From Prevotellaceae bacterium UBA1075 (GTDB taxonomy: Bacteria; Bacteroidota; Bacteroidia; Bacteroidales; Bacteroidaceae): a DNA stretch of 32,034 nucleotides. Positions 22,998 to 30,672 of the stretch are shown piece by piece (the stretch's first letter is position 1; each line of letters begins with the position of its first letter). Position numbers and translations under genes: made by a program. The notes below the pieces were generated by a model that saw nothing but the letters and a program-made list of their open reading frames with translations, searched no databases and was not told the DNA's origin. The stretch spans positions 20,529 through 52,562 of the forward strand of contig DCCS01000044.1 in the NCBI GenBank assembly GCA_002316015.1. Reading direction: 5' to 3'.

Positions 22998-23750
22998 ATG
23001 AAACTGATAAGTTGGAACGTGAACGGCCTGCGGGCCGTGGTGGGGAAGAACTTCGCGGAGGTCTTCCAGTCGCTCGACGCGGACTTCTTCTGCCTGCAGG
23101 AGACCAAGATACAGGCAGGGCAGATAGACCTGCAATTCCCCGGCTACCACTCCTGGTGGAACTACGCCGACAAGAAGGGCTACAGCGGCACGGCCGTCTT
23201 CAGCCGTCACGAGCCCATGGCCGTCACCTACGGCATGGGCATTGGCGAGCATGACCGCGAGGGCAGGATTGTCACGCTGGAGATGGAGGACTTCTACCTG
23301 GTGTGCGTCTATACCCCAAACAGCCAGGAGGGATTGCGCCGCCTGGACTACCGCATGCGCTGGGAGGACGATTTCCGCGCCTATCTCGTGGGGCTGGACA
23401 GGCGCAAGCCCGTGGTGGTGTGCGGGGACATGAATGTGGCGCACGAGGAGATTGACCTCAAGAATCCCAAGACCAACCGCCAGAACGCAGGCTTCACCGA
23501 TGAGGAGCGTGCCAAGATGACCACGCTCCTGGGGGCAGGTTTCGTTGACACCTTCCGCCACCTGCATCCCACCCGCGAAGGCGTCTATTCCTGGTGGAGT
23601 TACCGCTTCCATGCCCGCGAGAAGAATACGGGCTGGCGCATCGACTATTTCCTCGTCTCAGAGCGACTGATGCCCAGGGTGCGCGAGGCCAACATCCTCA
23701 CCACCATTATGGGCAGTGACCATTGCCCCGTGGAACTGGTGCTGGACTGA
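22998..23750 (+). CDS. xth: Exodeoxyribonuclease III
   Basis: AP endonuclease and 3'-5' exonuclease of base-excision repair, cytoplasmic. The 250-residue product is a complete EEP-fold enzyme: WNVNGLR at 6-12, catalytic metal ligand Glu35 in LQETK, Tyr105 in VYTPNS, Asp144 and Asn146 in CGDMNVAH, and the final Asp241-His242 in GSDHCPVEL. The ATG is supported by its match to the family start (MKLISWNVNGLR). It stands alone on its transcript. A 5' remnant of a second copy lies at 27185-27343 on the other strand. Confidence 0.97.
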   Translation: MKLISWNVNGLRAVVGKNFAEVFQSLDADFFCLQETKIQAGQIDLQFPGYHSWWNYADKKGYSGTAVFSRHEPMAVTYGMGIGEHDREGRIVTLEMEDFYLVCVYTPNSQEGLRRLDYRMRWEDDFRAYLVGLDRRKPVVVCGDMNVAHEEIDLKNPKTNRQNAGFTDEERAKMTTLLGAGFVDTFRHLHPTREGVYSWWSYRFHAREKNTGWRIDYFLVSERLMPRVREANILTTIMGSDHCPVELVLD

Positions 23751-24105
23751 CGGAGGGCATGCCTTCCTGGTGGCGTACAGCCTGCCCCGCAAGCCCTCAC
23801 GAACGGTTCCACATGACGTAGAGGGCCAGCAGCAGATCCTGCATGGCCAGTGCCAAGACCCCGCCTTGTTTGGCAATCTGTCAGACACGCAGAACCAAAC
23901 ACCCCCCACCCTACAAGTTGGCAAACAAGACAGCACAATCAAAACTGGAAAACGCTTTTACACCTTTGTGCTGTTCCAGCAAAGGACATCCGTGCAAGCC
24001 AATCCGTCTGAGTCGTGGCTTGTTAATACTCAGGCATCTTCGTGCCTCATCAGAGTTGGTTTGTTTTCGGGAATGTACAGGAGAAGATGGCACTGAATGG
24101 ATTTC

Positions 24106-24215
24106 ATGAATATCCTCAACCATCCCCAACCAGTAAATTCGATGTTTTGAAGTTTACGCCAAGAACCATTATGGCAGTGCGAACCTTGTTAATTTGGATG
24201 GTTGAGGATATTCAT
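24106..24215. repeat. Perfect 20-bp inverted repeat with a 70-bp spacer
   Basis: ATGAATATCCTCAACCATCC at 24106-24125 is repeated as its exact reverse complement at 24196-24215. Inside lies a smaller GCCA/TGGC dyad. The arms have no T run behind them. The form fits a small MITE-like element, an invertible segment, or a structured RNA; no promoter of good quality was found in the spacer in either direction. No target-site duplication was evident. Confidence 0.9.
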
Positions 24216-24354
24216 TAAAACGACATCACCATCGCGCATAAACGCGGCAGAACTTGCGCTTATACAAAAACTTCATGGTTCGCCCACATTTCCCGAAGTC
24301 CCACAACACTCTTTGCCCGCCGGCACAAAAGTCCGGGAATCGGCTGTACAGAAA

Positions 24355-24394
24355 CCCGGACTGCAGTCCAGGCTATCTTGGACTGCAGTCCGGG
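24355..24394 (-). terminator. Perfect 16-bp hairpin downstream of the GH5 gene
   Basis: CCCGGACTGCAGTCCA (24355-24370) pairs perfectly with 24379-24394 around an 8-nt loop. Each arm contains the self-complementary GGACTGCAGTCC. On the minus strand it ends GTCCGGGTTTCTG, a weak T run, about 115 nt after the GH5 stop, so it may terminate that transcript. A second GTCCGGG at 24331-24337 can compete for the CCCGGAC at 24355-24361. Confidence 0.5.
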
Positions 24395-24509
24395 GCTGCA
24401 TGGACGGCATTCCGGACTGGCATGGACTGCATGGCAAGTGGGGGCGCCTCCAAAAGGCTGTGGATGCCTCCTGTACGCGCCTGGGCATGGACAACGCCCT
24501 CCGTGCCCC

Positions 24510-27047
24510 TCACCTGGCCCTCACCATCACTTTTCGCGAGAGATTGCCATTGGCGATGATATAGATGCCGGGTGCTGTCCCTCCCGCCTTCATCTTCTGC
24601 CCCCGGGTGTTGTATATCCGGCATCCGTCTGCGGGGACGGGGTTGTTGCCAAGGAGCATGCAGGGTGGCGCACTGGCCTCAGTGTGGCGGATGGCCGTTT
24701 CAATGCTGGTCAGGTCGGTGAGGGTGAAGCTGTCCAGGGTGCATGAGAACGGGTATTTGTTGGACCCCACCTTCAGCGCGAAGTAGGCTGTACCCGTAAA
24801 GTTTGCTTTCCACTTCATGGTGTCCGCCGTGTGGCCTTGGCCCGCTTTGGCCCGCTCTGACATCATGCCGTCAAACGCACTGAGCGAGGCATCTACCCAC
24901 GAGTTCAGCTGCCCGATAGTGTTGGTCTCGCCCAGCCCCTCGTCGGCATAGTCCTTCGGTTCGTCCCTGGCCATGAACGCCTGTATCCAGAAGTCCTTGT
25001 TGGCCTCGTCCCCGCGCACTGCCACATCGGCGGCATAGATGTGCCCTGCCACCACATCCACAGGCTGGTACACCACGATGTTGGACGCTTTCTGCCGTGC
25101 GGACGATATGGCGAGGGCTCCACCCTCACCCCTGGAGGGCCGCATTTCGGTCGTGTTCCATGTGAGCCGTGTGTTGCCGACAGAGCCCAACGCGGCAGTG
25201 CGCCACGTCCCCTGGAACTCGCATTCCCCACACGTCAGATGGTTTCGCCCCGCGCTGCTGTCGGGGAGCAGCACGCCCAGCTGCTCCCCGGTGGCCTCCC
25301 TCATGCTGCACAGCCGTAGCCAGTTGATGTTGAGCCCCCCCTTCTCCACATACACGCGCACGCGCAAGGTGCCACTGGGCAGGATGATGTCACGGAACAC
25401 CTTGGTAGTCCAGGAGGTATAGCCCCCGGTGCCTCTCAGTACAGTGGGGGCGACAACCGTGCGGTCGTTCACCGTGACGCGTACCTTGGATGTGCCGGAC
25501 TTGAGCGCGTAACGCAGTTGGAATTGCCAGCAGGCCGGCTCGTTGGGGTTCTCGATGGTGTATTGCATCCATTCGCCATCTTGGGTTCCTCCCACATAAT
25601 ATCCACAGTTTTTCGTGTCGTTGGGGCTGCCGTACAGGTCCACGCCATCGTTGCGTCCTGTCCATCCTGCCTGCCAGTTGGTGAAGTCCTCGCCGCTGTA
25701 CTGGTATGAGGCGTCGCCGGTATCCCAATAGGCCATGCCCACGGGGCCCATGTCGTAATGCGCGGCATAGATGTAGTCGCCGGTCTGGTATGTGCCAAAG
25801 GGTACACAGTCGCGGCTGTAGGGACGGCGCAGCAGCGCGTCCAGGTAATCGGCGCGCACGTCACACTTGCTGATGTTCTGTGCCTCGGCCCAGGCCTTGC
25901 ACGCGCTCCACAGAGCCGATGCAGTGGGGCGTGTACCGTTTTTCCAGCCCGCGATGACCTTGTCATAACTGGCCACGCGCCTCACCTTCAGCAGGCAGTT
26001 GATGCCGCTCTTCTTCATCGGCCAGCAAGTCCATCCCGCGAAGCCCATGGCCTCCTCATAAAGCCGTATGGCATCGGCAGTCCACGAATTGCTGTTCTCG
26101 CCGAACTCCCCGATATATACGGGGCAATTGTACTTTGCGCCCAAGTTGGCCATGTACTGCACCTGGCTCTTGGTGTTATAGACTCCATAGCGGTGGAACT
26201 GCAGCATCATCTTGCTGTCCATCTTGCTGGACGGAAGACCTGTGTAGTCGTTGCTGTAGGAGTTCCCCTCCAGTATCACCAGGTGCTTGCTGTCCACCTC
26301 GCGTATGGCTTTGATAATGGCCTTGAAGGTGTCCCACAGGAGTTTGTTCCTGTCGGGCAGAGTCCAGTTGGTCTCGTTGATCAGGTCATAGGCGGCCACG
26401 CACTTCTCGTCCCTGTATCGCTGGGCTATCCTGCGCCACAAGGCGATGAGCTTGGCACGGTTGGCCTCGCTCTCCCACAATGACGGCTTGCTGGAGTCAT
26501 AGTCGCAGATGTCTCCCGATGACTGACCGCCGGGGCACGCGTGCATGTCCAGGACAAGCAGCATGCCGTGCCTCTCGGCCCATACGCACATGGAGTCGAT
26601 GCGCGCGAACCCTTCCTGGAGCCACGTTTGCTCCCCGGGCACAGGCTCCTGCTCGACGGGCAGGGTGAAGTATTTGTAGTGCATGGGCACGCGCAGGGTG
26701 TTGAACCCCTGGCTGGCCAGGAACTTCATGTCAGCCTCAGCGAAGAGGTTGGTCATCCACAAGCTGTCAAATTCGGCAACCTTTTCCTTCCCGCACACCT
26801 CGGCCAGCATCTGGTCAAACTTGAACTGACGGTCCAGGTTCCCCGATGTGTTCATCATATACGGCTCGCGCACCATCCAGTTGCCGCAGTTGGTGCCTCG
26901 CAGCACAATCCTTTTCCCGTCGCGCCCCAGGAGTCCTGTGCCCGACGCGCGCACAAAATAGTCGGCAGAGGTGGCTGTGAGAATGCAGGCGGTGCAGAGG
27001 GTCAGAGCGCATAGCAATCTTGCGCGGCGGTTCGTTTTTGTTTCCAT
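24510..27047 (-). CDS. Secreted multidomain GH5 family glycoside hydrolase with CBM6-like domain
   Basis: Likely endo-acting beta-glucanase or mannanase on plant polysaccharide. The 845-residue product has a signal peptide (about 1-28). A GH5 domain (about 30-400) follows, with Arg119, His169 in LDMHA, acid/base Glu225 in LINETNW, His285 and nucleophile Glu314 in YIGEFGE. A CBM6-like domain (about 430-590; WQAGWTGRNDGVDLYGSPND, GGTQDGEWMQYTI, GGLNINWLRL) comes next, then a CBM4-like jelly-roll region (about 600-785). The end (YNTRGQKMKAGGTAPGIYII) resembles type IX secretion tails. Expected extracellular. Substrate cannot be fixed. Single gene on its own promoter. Confidence 0.9.
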   Translation of the reverse strand: METKTNRRARLLCALTLCTACILTATSADYFVRASGTGLLGRDGKRIVLRGTNCGNWMVREPYMMNTSGNLDRQFKFDQMLAEVCGKEKVAEFDSLWMTNLFAEADMKFLASQGFNTLRVPMHYKYFTLPVEQEPVPGEQTWLQEGFARIDSMCVWAERHGMLLVLDMHACPGGQSSGDICDYDSSKPSLWESEANRAKLIALWRRIAQRYRDEKCVAAYDLINETNWTLPDRNKLLWDTFKAIIKAIREVDSKHLVILEGNSYSNDYTGLPSSKMDSKMMLQFHRYGVYNTKSQVQYMANLGAKYNCPVYIGEFGENSNSWTADAIRLYEEAMGFAGWTCWPMKKSGINCLLKVRRVASYDKVIAGWKNGTRPTASALWSACKAWAEAQNISKCDVRADYLDALLRRPYSRDCVPFGTYQTGDYIYAAHYDMGPVGMAYWDTGDASYQYSGEDFTNWQAGWTGRNDGVDLYGSPNDTKNCGYYVGGTQDGEWMQYTIENPNEPACWQFQLRYALKSGTSKVRVTVNDRTVVAPTVLRGTGGYTSWTTKVFRDIILPSGTLRVRVYVEKGGLNINWLRLCSMREATGEQLGVLLPDSSAGRNHLTCGECEFQGTWRTAALGSVGNTRLTWNTTEMRPSRGEGGALAISSARQKASNIVVYQPVDVVAGHIYAADVAVRGDEANKDFWIQAFMARDEPKDYADEGLGETNTIGQLNSWVDASLSAFDGMMSERAKAGQGHTADTMKWKANFTGTAYFALKVGSNKYPFSCTLDSFTLTDLTSIETAIRHTEASAPPCMLLGNNPVPADGCRIYNTRGQKMKAGGTAPGIYIIANGNLSRKVMVRAR

Positions 27048-27108
27048 ATTGTTTTTTTCGGAGGTAATGTGTTCGTTGAGATGACGCGATGCCTGGCCAA
27101 CCCCATAG

Positions 27109-27139
27109 CAAATTTACATCTTTCTTCCGGCATGCGCAA
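27109..27139 (-). promoter_or_regulatory. Promoter of the GH5 gene
   Basis: On the minus strand TAAATTTG (27116-27109) matches TAnnTTTG exactly, and a TTG (27139-27137) lies 20 nt upstream. The start site near 27103 gives a leader of about 55 nt, which ends in an A-rich stretch before the ATG at 27047. Confidence 0.65.
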
Positions 27140-27184
27140 CATTTACGGCACCAACATGCCCGGTTTCCATGACATCCGCCGCCA

Positions 27185-27343
27185 TTTGCACAATACTCTG
27201 CCCTTTTGGCACATACGTGCGGAAGAAACGCGCACAATGCCCCTTGACCTTCCCATGCGGCTGGCGAGCGGGAAGGCCTCGGCGAAACTTTTCCCACACC
27301 ACGCCCCCCGCAGGCCGCTCACGTTCCAGCCTATCGGCTTCAT
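27185..27343 (-). pseudogene. Decayed 5' fragment of a second xth gene
   Basis: The minus strand at 27343 starts MKPIGWNVSGLRGAWCGKSF AEAF, closely matching residues 1-23 of the intact xth (MKLISWNVNGLRAVVGKNFA EVF) with one inserted codon. A roughly 27-nt insertion then breaks the frame, after which similarity resumes at the DNA level (GCGCGTTTCTTCCGC against GCGGACTTCTTCTGC; GGGCAGAG then GTGCAA against GGGCAGAT then CTGCAA). The catalytic LQETK codons are lost and nothing after about codon 46 is recognisable. The upstream region is also duplicated, but a 22-bp deletion removes the -7 box. Confidence 0.8.
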
Positions 27344-27568
27344 ATGCGCCTGTACAATATATATATATCATATACCGGGAGACAGTCTCGCTATGCCTTG
27401 GTCTGACAGGCAATCCTGCGAATTTGGCAAAGTTTGCCAATGGGTGAAGACTTTCACCATCATTCGTTTTGCCAGGCAAACAAGTTTTCCTACCTTCGCA
27501 TGTGGTTAGCCTCACGCACAAGCCTGAGGCCGAAACGGCCTGGAGACAGAGAAGAGACTCCCTACATG
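27344..27568. repeat. Inverted duplicate of the xth upstream region
   Basis: The reverse complement aligns with 22760-22997 along its length. The best block (about 75 nt, reverse complement of 27442-27515 or so) has 14 mismatches by eye, mainly transitions. Other matching blocks are CTGTCTCCCGG before both xth starts, and GGGAG then TCTC at the far end. In this copy the DNA serves as the promoter region of the glycosyltransferase gene at 27566. Confidence 0.85.
27468..27498 (+). promoter_or_regulatory. Promoter of the glycosyltransferase gene
   Basis: TTTG (27468-27471), 19 nt, TACCTTCG (27491-27498). This is the Bacteroidota promoter with one departure (C for T) in the -7 element. The predicted start near 27504 leaves about 60 nt before the ATG. 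Confidence 0.6.
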
Positions 27569-28471
27569 AACATCATACTGAAGATACTACGCGCGCTCGC
27601 CGACCTGCCCTCATCGCTGCGGCGCACCCCACGACCGCGCCTCATCATGACGCTGCTGGTCAAGGACGAGGCAGACATACTGGAGCAGAACATCCTGTTC
27701 CACAAGCGCATGGGTGTGGACGGATTCATCATTACTGACAACGGATCGACCGACAGCACCCCACAAATCATAGACAGATACACAAGGAAAGGCTGGGTGC
27801 TGGAATACATCCGCGAGCCGTCCGGTGGCTATGAGCAGAAGCGCTGGGTAGACCGCATGGCATGGCTGGCCAAGACGAAGTACAAGGCCCAGTGGATAAT
27901 CAATGCCGATGCCGATGAGTTCTGGTTTCCCACCACAGGAAACCTGAAGACCGAGCCTGCCTCGACGCACGCCAACGTGCTGGCTGCCGAGGTGCGCAAC
28001 GTATGCCCCGAGGAAGGGAAGCCCTACTGGGAATGGGACAGCACCATACGTGAGGTGCCCGACCTGAAGGAGTACGGCCTCTCGCCATACAGCATCTTTT
28101 CGCGCCACTACAAGAAGGTGATGCACCGTGCCGACGGCTACATACAGATATCCATGGGCAACCACAAGGTGACCATGCTGCCACACCGCGAGAGGCAAGG
28201 CCGCCTCATCGTGTACCACTACCCCGTGCGCGGCCGCGAGCATTTCATGGCCAAGATGATCAATGGAGGCAAGCAGCTGGAGACACACCGGGGAAAGCAT
28301 GGTGGCAGGCACTGGCGCTATTTCTACGCGCTCCACAAGGAAGGCAAACTGAGTGAGGAATACAATCGCGTGGTGGGGCTCAACTGCAGGAAACGGATCG
28401 TCCGTGACGGATTTGTCGTAAGGGACAGCCGGCTTGGATTGCTGTTCGATGCGGGAAACGCGGAGAACTGA
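27566..28471 (+). CDS. Glycosyltransferase, family 2 type (Glyco_tranf_2_4-like)
   Basis: Probably transfers a sugar from a nucleotide-sugar donor to a surface glycan. The 301-residue product has RPRLIMTLLVKDEADILEQN at 24-42, the nucleotide-binding DNGSTDST (58-65) and the metal-binding NADADEFW (113-120), typical of family-2-type enzymes with the KDEAD opening. No membrane span or signal is seen, so it should be cytoplasmic. The first ATG preceded by a promoter gives MNIILKILRAL; an earlier in-frame start lies inside the duplicated upstream DNA and is unlikely. It converges on another glycosyltransferase gene 80 nt downstream. Donor and acceptor unknown. Confidence 0.88.
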   Translation: MNIILKILRALADLPSSLRRTPRPRLIMTLLVKDEADILEQNILFHKRMGVDGFIITDNGSTDSTPQIIDRYTRKGWVLEYIREPSGGYEQKRWVDRMAWLAKTKYKAQWIINADADEFWFPTTGNLKTEPASTHANVLAAEVRNVCPEEGKPYWEWDSTIREVPDLKEYGLSPYSIFSRHYKKVMHRADGYIQISMGNHKVTMLPHRERQGRLIVYHYPVRGREHFMAKMINGGKQLETHRGKHGGRHWRYFYALHKEGKLSEEYNRVVGLNCRKRIVRDGFVVRDSRLGLLFDAGNAEN

Positions 28472-28551
28472 TCCAACCCGCCCTGTGCACCTGTGCCACC
28501 ATGCTTTTACGATGCACCCCAGGCATGCCGACCACAGGAGCGCAGCCCGCG

Positions 28552-29448
28552 TCACTGGCATGTGCGCTTCAGAAGCGCGTCAACCACCGCCCATTGCCTT
28601 GAGGAGAATTTGCGGGCGAAAACCGCCGGGCTAGCCAGCAGTTCACTGATGTCCATGTCAGTCCACACATAGGGCGACCCACGCTTCCAGTCAATCTTGC
28701 GCAGGGTTGAAGACTCGGTGTCCTCGGCACTGGCATCATAAGCCCTGTTCCTGTAGGGCGACGACCAAAGGAGTGTCTGCAGGAAAATCTCATCGGCACA
28801 CAGCGTGCGCCTCAAGCGGCTATGCAACAGAGGCTCATGCACCAGCACATAGCGGCAGAATTCCTCGGTGATGCTGGCCCAGTTGCTGCCCTTGCGAAAG
28901 TACACACCCTGGGGAACAGGGCGATGGTAGCAAGCAACCTTCTGCACAGCAAGCACACAATTGCGCACAAAAGCCGCGAGCGTGTGCACCAGAGTGCCCT
29001 TGTCCTTCATGTGGCATGTGGCCAGGTAGTGCCGGCTCACCTTTCTGCGCAGGTCACGCAGGTGTGCTGGGCTATTCCAGTAGCCCACATACTCCTGTGT
29101 GGGATGCTTGCCAAAGGCCAGGCGCAGTTCGGCGGGTGACTTCAGAAGCAAGTCCACCCCCGAAAGAATATGGTAATAGGCATAGGGGCCATGCCGTGCA
29201 GCCTCTTTGAGCAGGAGCATCTCCACCTCCACCTGTCCCAGATGCCCCCACCGCACATCCAGGTGCTGGGGAAGCAGACAGAAGCCACCGAGCCTGGGCT
29301 TGTAGGAAGCAAAACGCACAAGCATGTCCGTAGCCTTGGCATCGAGATGCAAATACACGTCAAAACCCTCCGCGTCAAGTTGGCTCAGTAATGCCATGAG
29401 CACACGCGGCTCATGGTGCGCAATCACCAGGAAGGCATGTCGGGGCAT
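28552..29448 (-). CDS. Core-2/I-branching type glycosyltransferase (GT14-like)
   Basis: Related to beta-1,6-N-acetylglucosaminyltransferases (Branch family), found in bacteria near surface-glycan genes. The 298-residue product starts MPRHAFLVIAHHEP and shows the family's landmarks: YLHLDAK, VRWGHLGQVEVEMLLLKEA, YHILSGVDLLLKS, FRKGSNWASITEEFCRYVL and CADEIFLQTLL. I chose the second ATG because the -7 box at 29497-29504 would leave only about 6 nt of leader to the first possible ATG (29484) but about 42 nt to this one; the earlier start (310 aa) remains possible. Probably cytoplasmic; specificity unknown. Confidence 0.87.
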   Translation of the reverse strand: MPRHAFLVIAHHEPRVLMALLSQLDAEGFDVYLHLDAKATDMLVRFASYKPRLGGFCLLPQHLDVRWGHLGQVEVEMLLLKEAARHGPYAYYHILSGVDLLLKSPAELRLAFGKHPTQEYVGYWNSPAHLRDLRRKVSRHYLATCHMKDKGTLVHTLAAFVRNCVLAVQKVACYHRPVPQGVYFRKGSNWASITEEFCRYVLVHEPLLHSRLRRTLCADEIFLQTLLWSSPYRNRAYDASAEDTESSTLRKIDWKRGSPYVWTDMDISELLASPAVFARKFSSRQWAVVDALLKRTCQ

Positions 29449-29496
29449 GCTTTCCCGGTTCTTTTCTTTCCCGTCCAAACGCATGTTGTTTTCCTG

Positions 29497-29504
29497 CAAA
29501 TTTA
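29497..29504 (-). promoter_or_regulatory. Promoter -7 box of the GT14-like gene
   Basis: The minus strand reads TTTGTGTAAATTTGCAGG, containing TAAATTTG, an exact TAnnTTTG match. No clear TTTG lies 19-20 nt upstream, so the -33 element is weak. Confidence 0.5.
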
Positions 29505-29681
29505 CACAAATTAATAAACGGAACACCTTGGGATGCCGAGAAAAACACATTTCCCACTCAAGGGCGATATCCCTCCACAAGAGGAACAAAGCCTGTCTCC
29601 CGCCCGGCATTCCACGCAAAAGTGCAAGTGAGAGAAGCCATAGGCTTCCACCCCGAAATGTTTCAATTTCCAGCACTTGCC

Positions 29682-29712
29682 TTTGCCATATCGGGGGAAA
29701 TGCGTAATTTTG
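29682..29712 (+). promoter_or_regulatory. Promoter of the etfB-etfA-acd operon
   Basis: TTTG (29682-29685), exactly 19 nt, TAATTTTG (29705-29712). Both elements match the Bacteroidota primary sigma consensus and the spacing is ideal. The start site near 29719 gives a leader of about 50 nt, AT-rich before the ATG. Confidence 0.8.
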
Positions 29713-29768
29713 CACGGTTTATCCCAAAATGTGCAATCCGCACAATACATTATTATTATATACAAAGT

Positions 29769-30656
29769 ATGAGCTTAAAGATTGTAGTACTTGCCAAGCA
29801 AGTGCCCGACACGCGCAATGTGGGTCCCGACGCTATGACAGCAGAGGGCACCGTAAACCGCAGCGCACTGCCTGCCATCTTCAATCCCGAGGACTTGAAC
29901 GCGCTGGAGCAGGCTCTCAGACTGAAAGACAAGAATCCGGGAACCACAGTCACCGTAGTGACCATGGGGCCAGGACGTGCGGCAGAAGTCATCCGTGAGG
30001 CCATGTTCCGTGGTGCCGACGGTGGCTATCTGCTTACTGACCGCGCCTTCGCGGGTGCCGACACCCTGGCCACCAGTTATGCCCTGGCCACTGCCATCAA
30101 GCATGTGCAGCCCGATGTGGACCTCATCATCGGTGGCCGGCAGGCTATTGACGGCGACACGGCACAGGTGGGCCCTCAGGTGGCAGAGAAGCTGGGACTG
30201 AACCAGATTACCTACACCGAGGAGATTCTGTCCTGCCAGAACGGCATCATACGCGTGAAGCGGCACATCGACGGCGGTGTGGAGACGGTGGAGAGTGCGC
30301 TTCCGTGCGTGATTACCGTGAACGGTAGCGCGGCTCCATGCCGCCCCCGCAACGTGAAGCGGGTGATGAAGTTCAAGCGCGCCAAGGCTCCCATGGAACT
30401 GGCACAGGGCACCACCTGGGCCGACCTGCCCTATGCGGAGCAGTATGACAAGAAGCCCTACCTGAAACTGGGACAGCTCAACTGCGCCGATGTGAACGCC
30501 GACCTGCGGCAATGCGGCCTGGCCGGATCGCCCACCAAGGTAAAGAACGTGGAGAACATCGTGTTCAAGGCCAAGGAGAGCAAGGTGCTCACCGGCAGCG
30601 ACGAGGACATTAACGCGCTGGTCCAGGAGCTCCTGGCCAGCCACACTATCGGATAA
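29769..30656 (+). CDS. etfB: Electron transfer flavoprotein, beta subunit
   Basis: With EtfA it carries electrons from acyl-CoA dehydrogenase to a quinone or other acceptor; EtfB holds AMP or, in bifurcating types, a second FAD. The 295-residue product begins MSLKIVVLAKQVPDTRNVGP and shows the AANT/ETF alpha-beta fold, VVTMGPGRAAEVIREAMFRG ADG, DLIIGGRQAIDGDTAQVGPQ, and the signature region VKRHIDGGVETVESALPCV. The ATG lies 57 nt behind the -7 box. It is 16 nt before etfA. Whether this pair is bifurcating cannot be decided by eye. Confidence 0.97.
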   Translation: MSLKIVVLAKQVPDTRNVGPDAMTAEGTVNRSALPAIFNPEDLNALEQALRLKDKNPGTTVTVVTMGPGRAAEVIREAMFRGADGGYLLTDRAFAGADTLATSYALATAIKHVQPDVDLIIGGRQAIDGDTAQVGPQVAEKLGLNQITYTEEILSCQNGIIRVKRHIDGGVETVESALPCVITVNGSAAPCRPRNVKRVMKFKRAKAPMELAQGTTWADLPYAEQYDKKPYLKLGQLNCADVNADLRQCGLAGSPTKVKNVENIVFKAKESKVLTGSDEDINALVQELLASHTIG

Positions 30657-30672
30657 GGAGGAGGAAGGACAC

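Larger units (their letters stand above)
23751..24509. other. Structured intergenic region between xth and the GH5 gene
   Basis: About 760 bp with no convincing gene. It has an unusual load of dyads: CAAGCCA/TGGCTTG (23995-24022) overlapping CTGAGT/ACTCAG (24008-24033) and AGGCA/TGCCT (24032-24047), a perfect 20-bp inverted repeat (24106-24215), and a perfect 16-bp stem (24355-24394). At 23797-23880 the minus strand encodes a 27-residue hydrophobic tail ending in a stop, possibly a gene relic. No recognised mobile gene is present. Confidence 0.6.
29449..29768. other. Divergent promoter region between GT14-like and etfB genes
   Basis: About 320 bp. Besides the two promoters it contains a 6-bp hairpin GAAGCC-ATA-GGCTTC (29634-29648). 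A minus-strand open frame at 29511-29765 has no recognisable domain and is not called. Confidence 0.5.

Noticed and set aside
22476..23612. 378-aa minus-strand open frame over xth and the lipoprotein end
   Set aside because: Antisense to two supported genes and crosses the intergenic region; no motif.
29511..29765. Cys-rich 84-aa minus-strand frame upstream of the GT14-like gene
   Set aside because: It covers both divergent promoters and the etfB leader; no zinc-finger spacing or family match.
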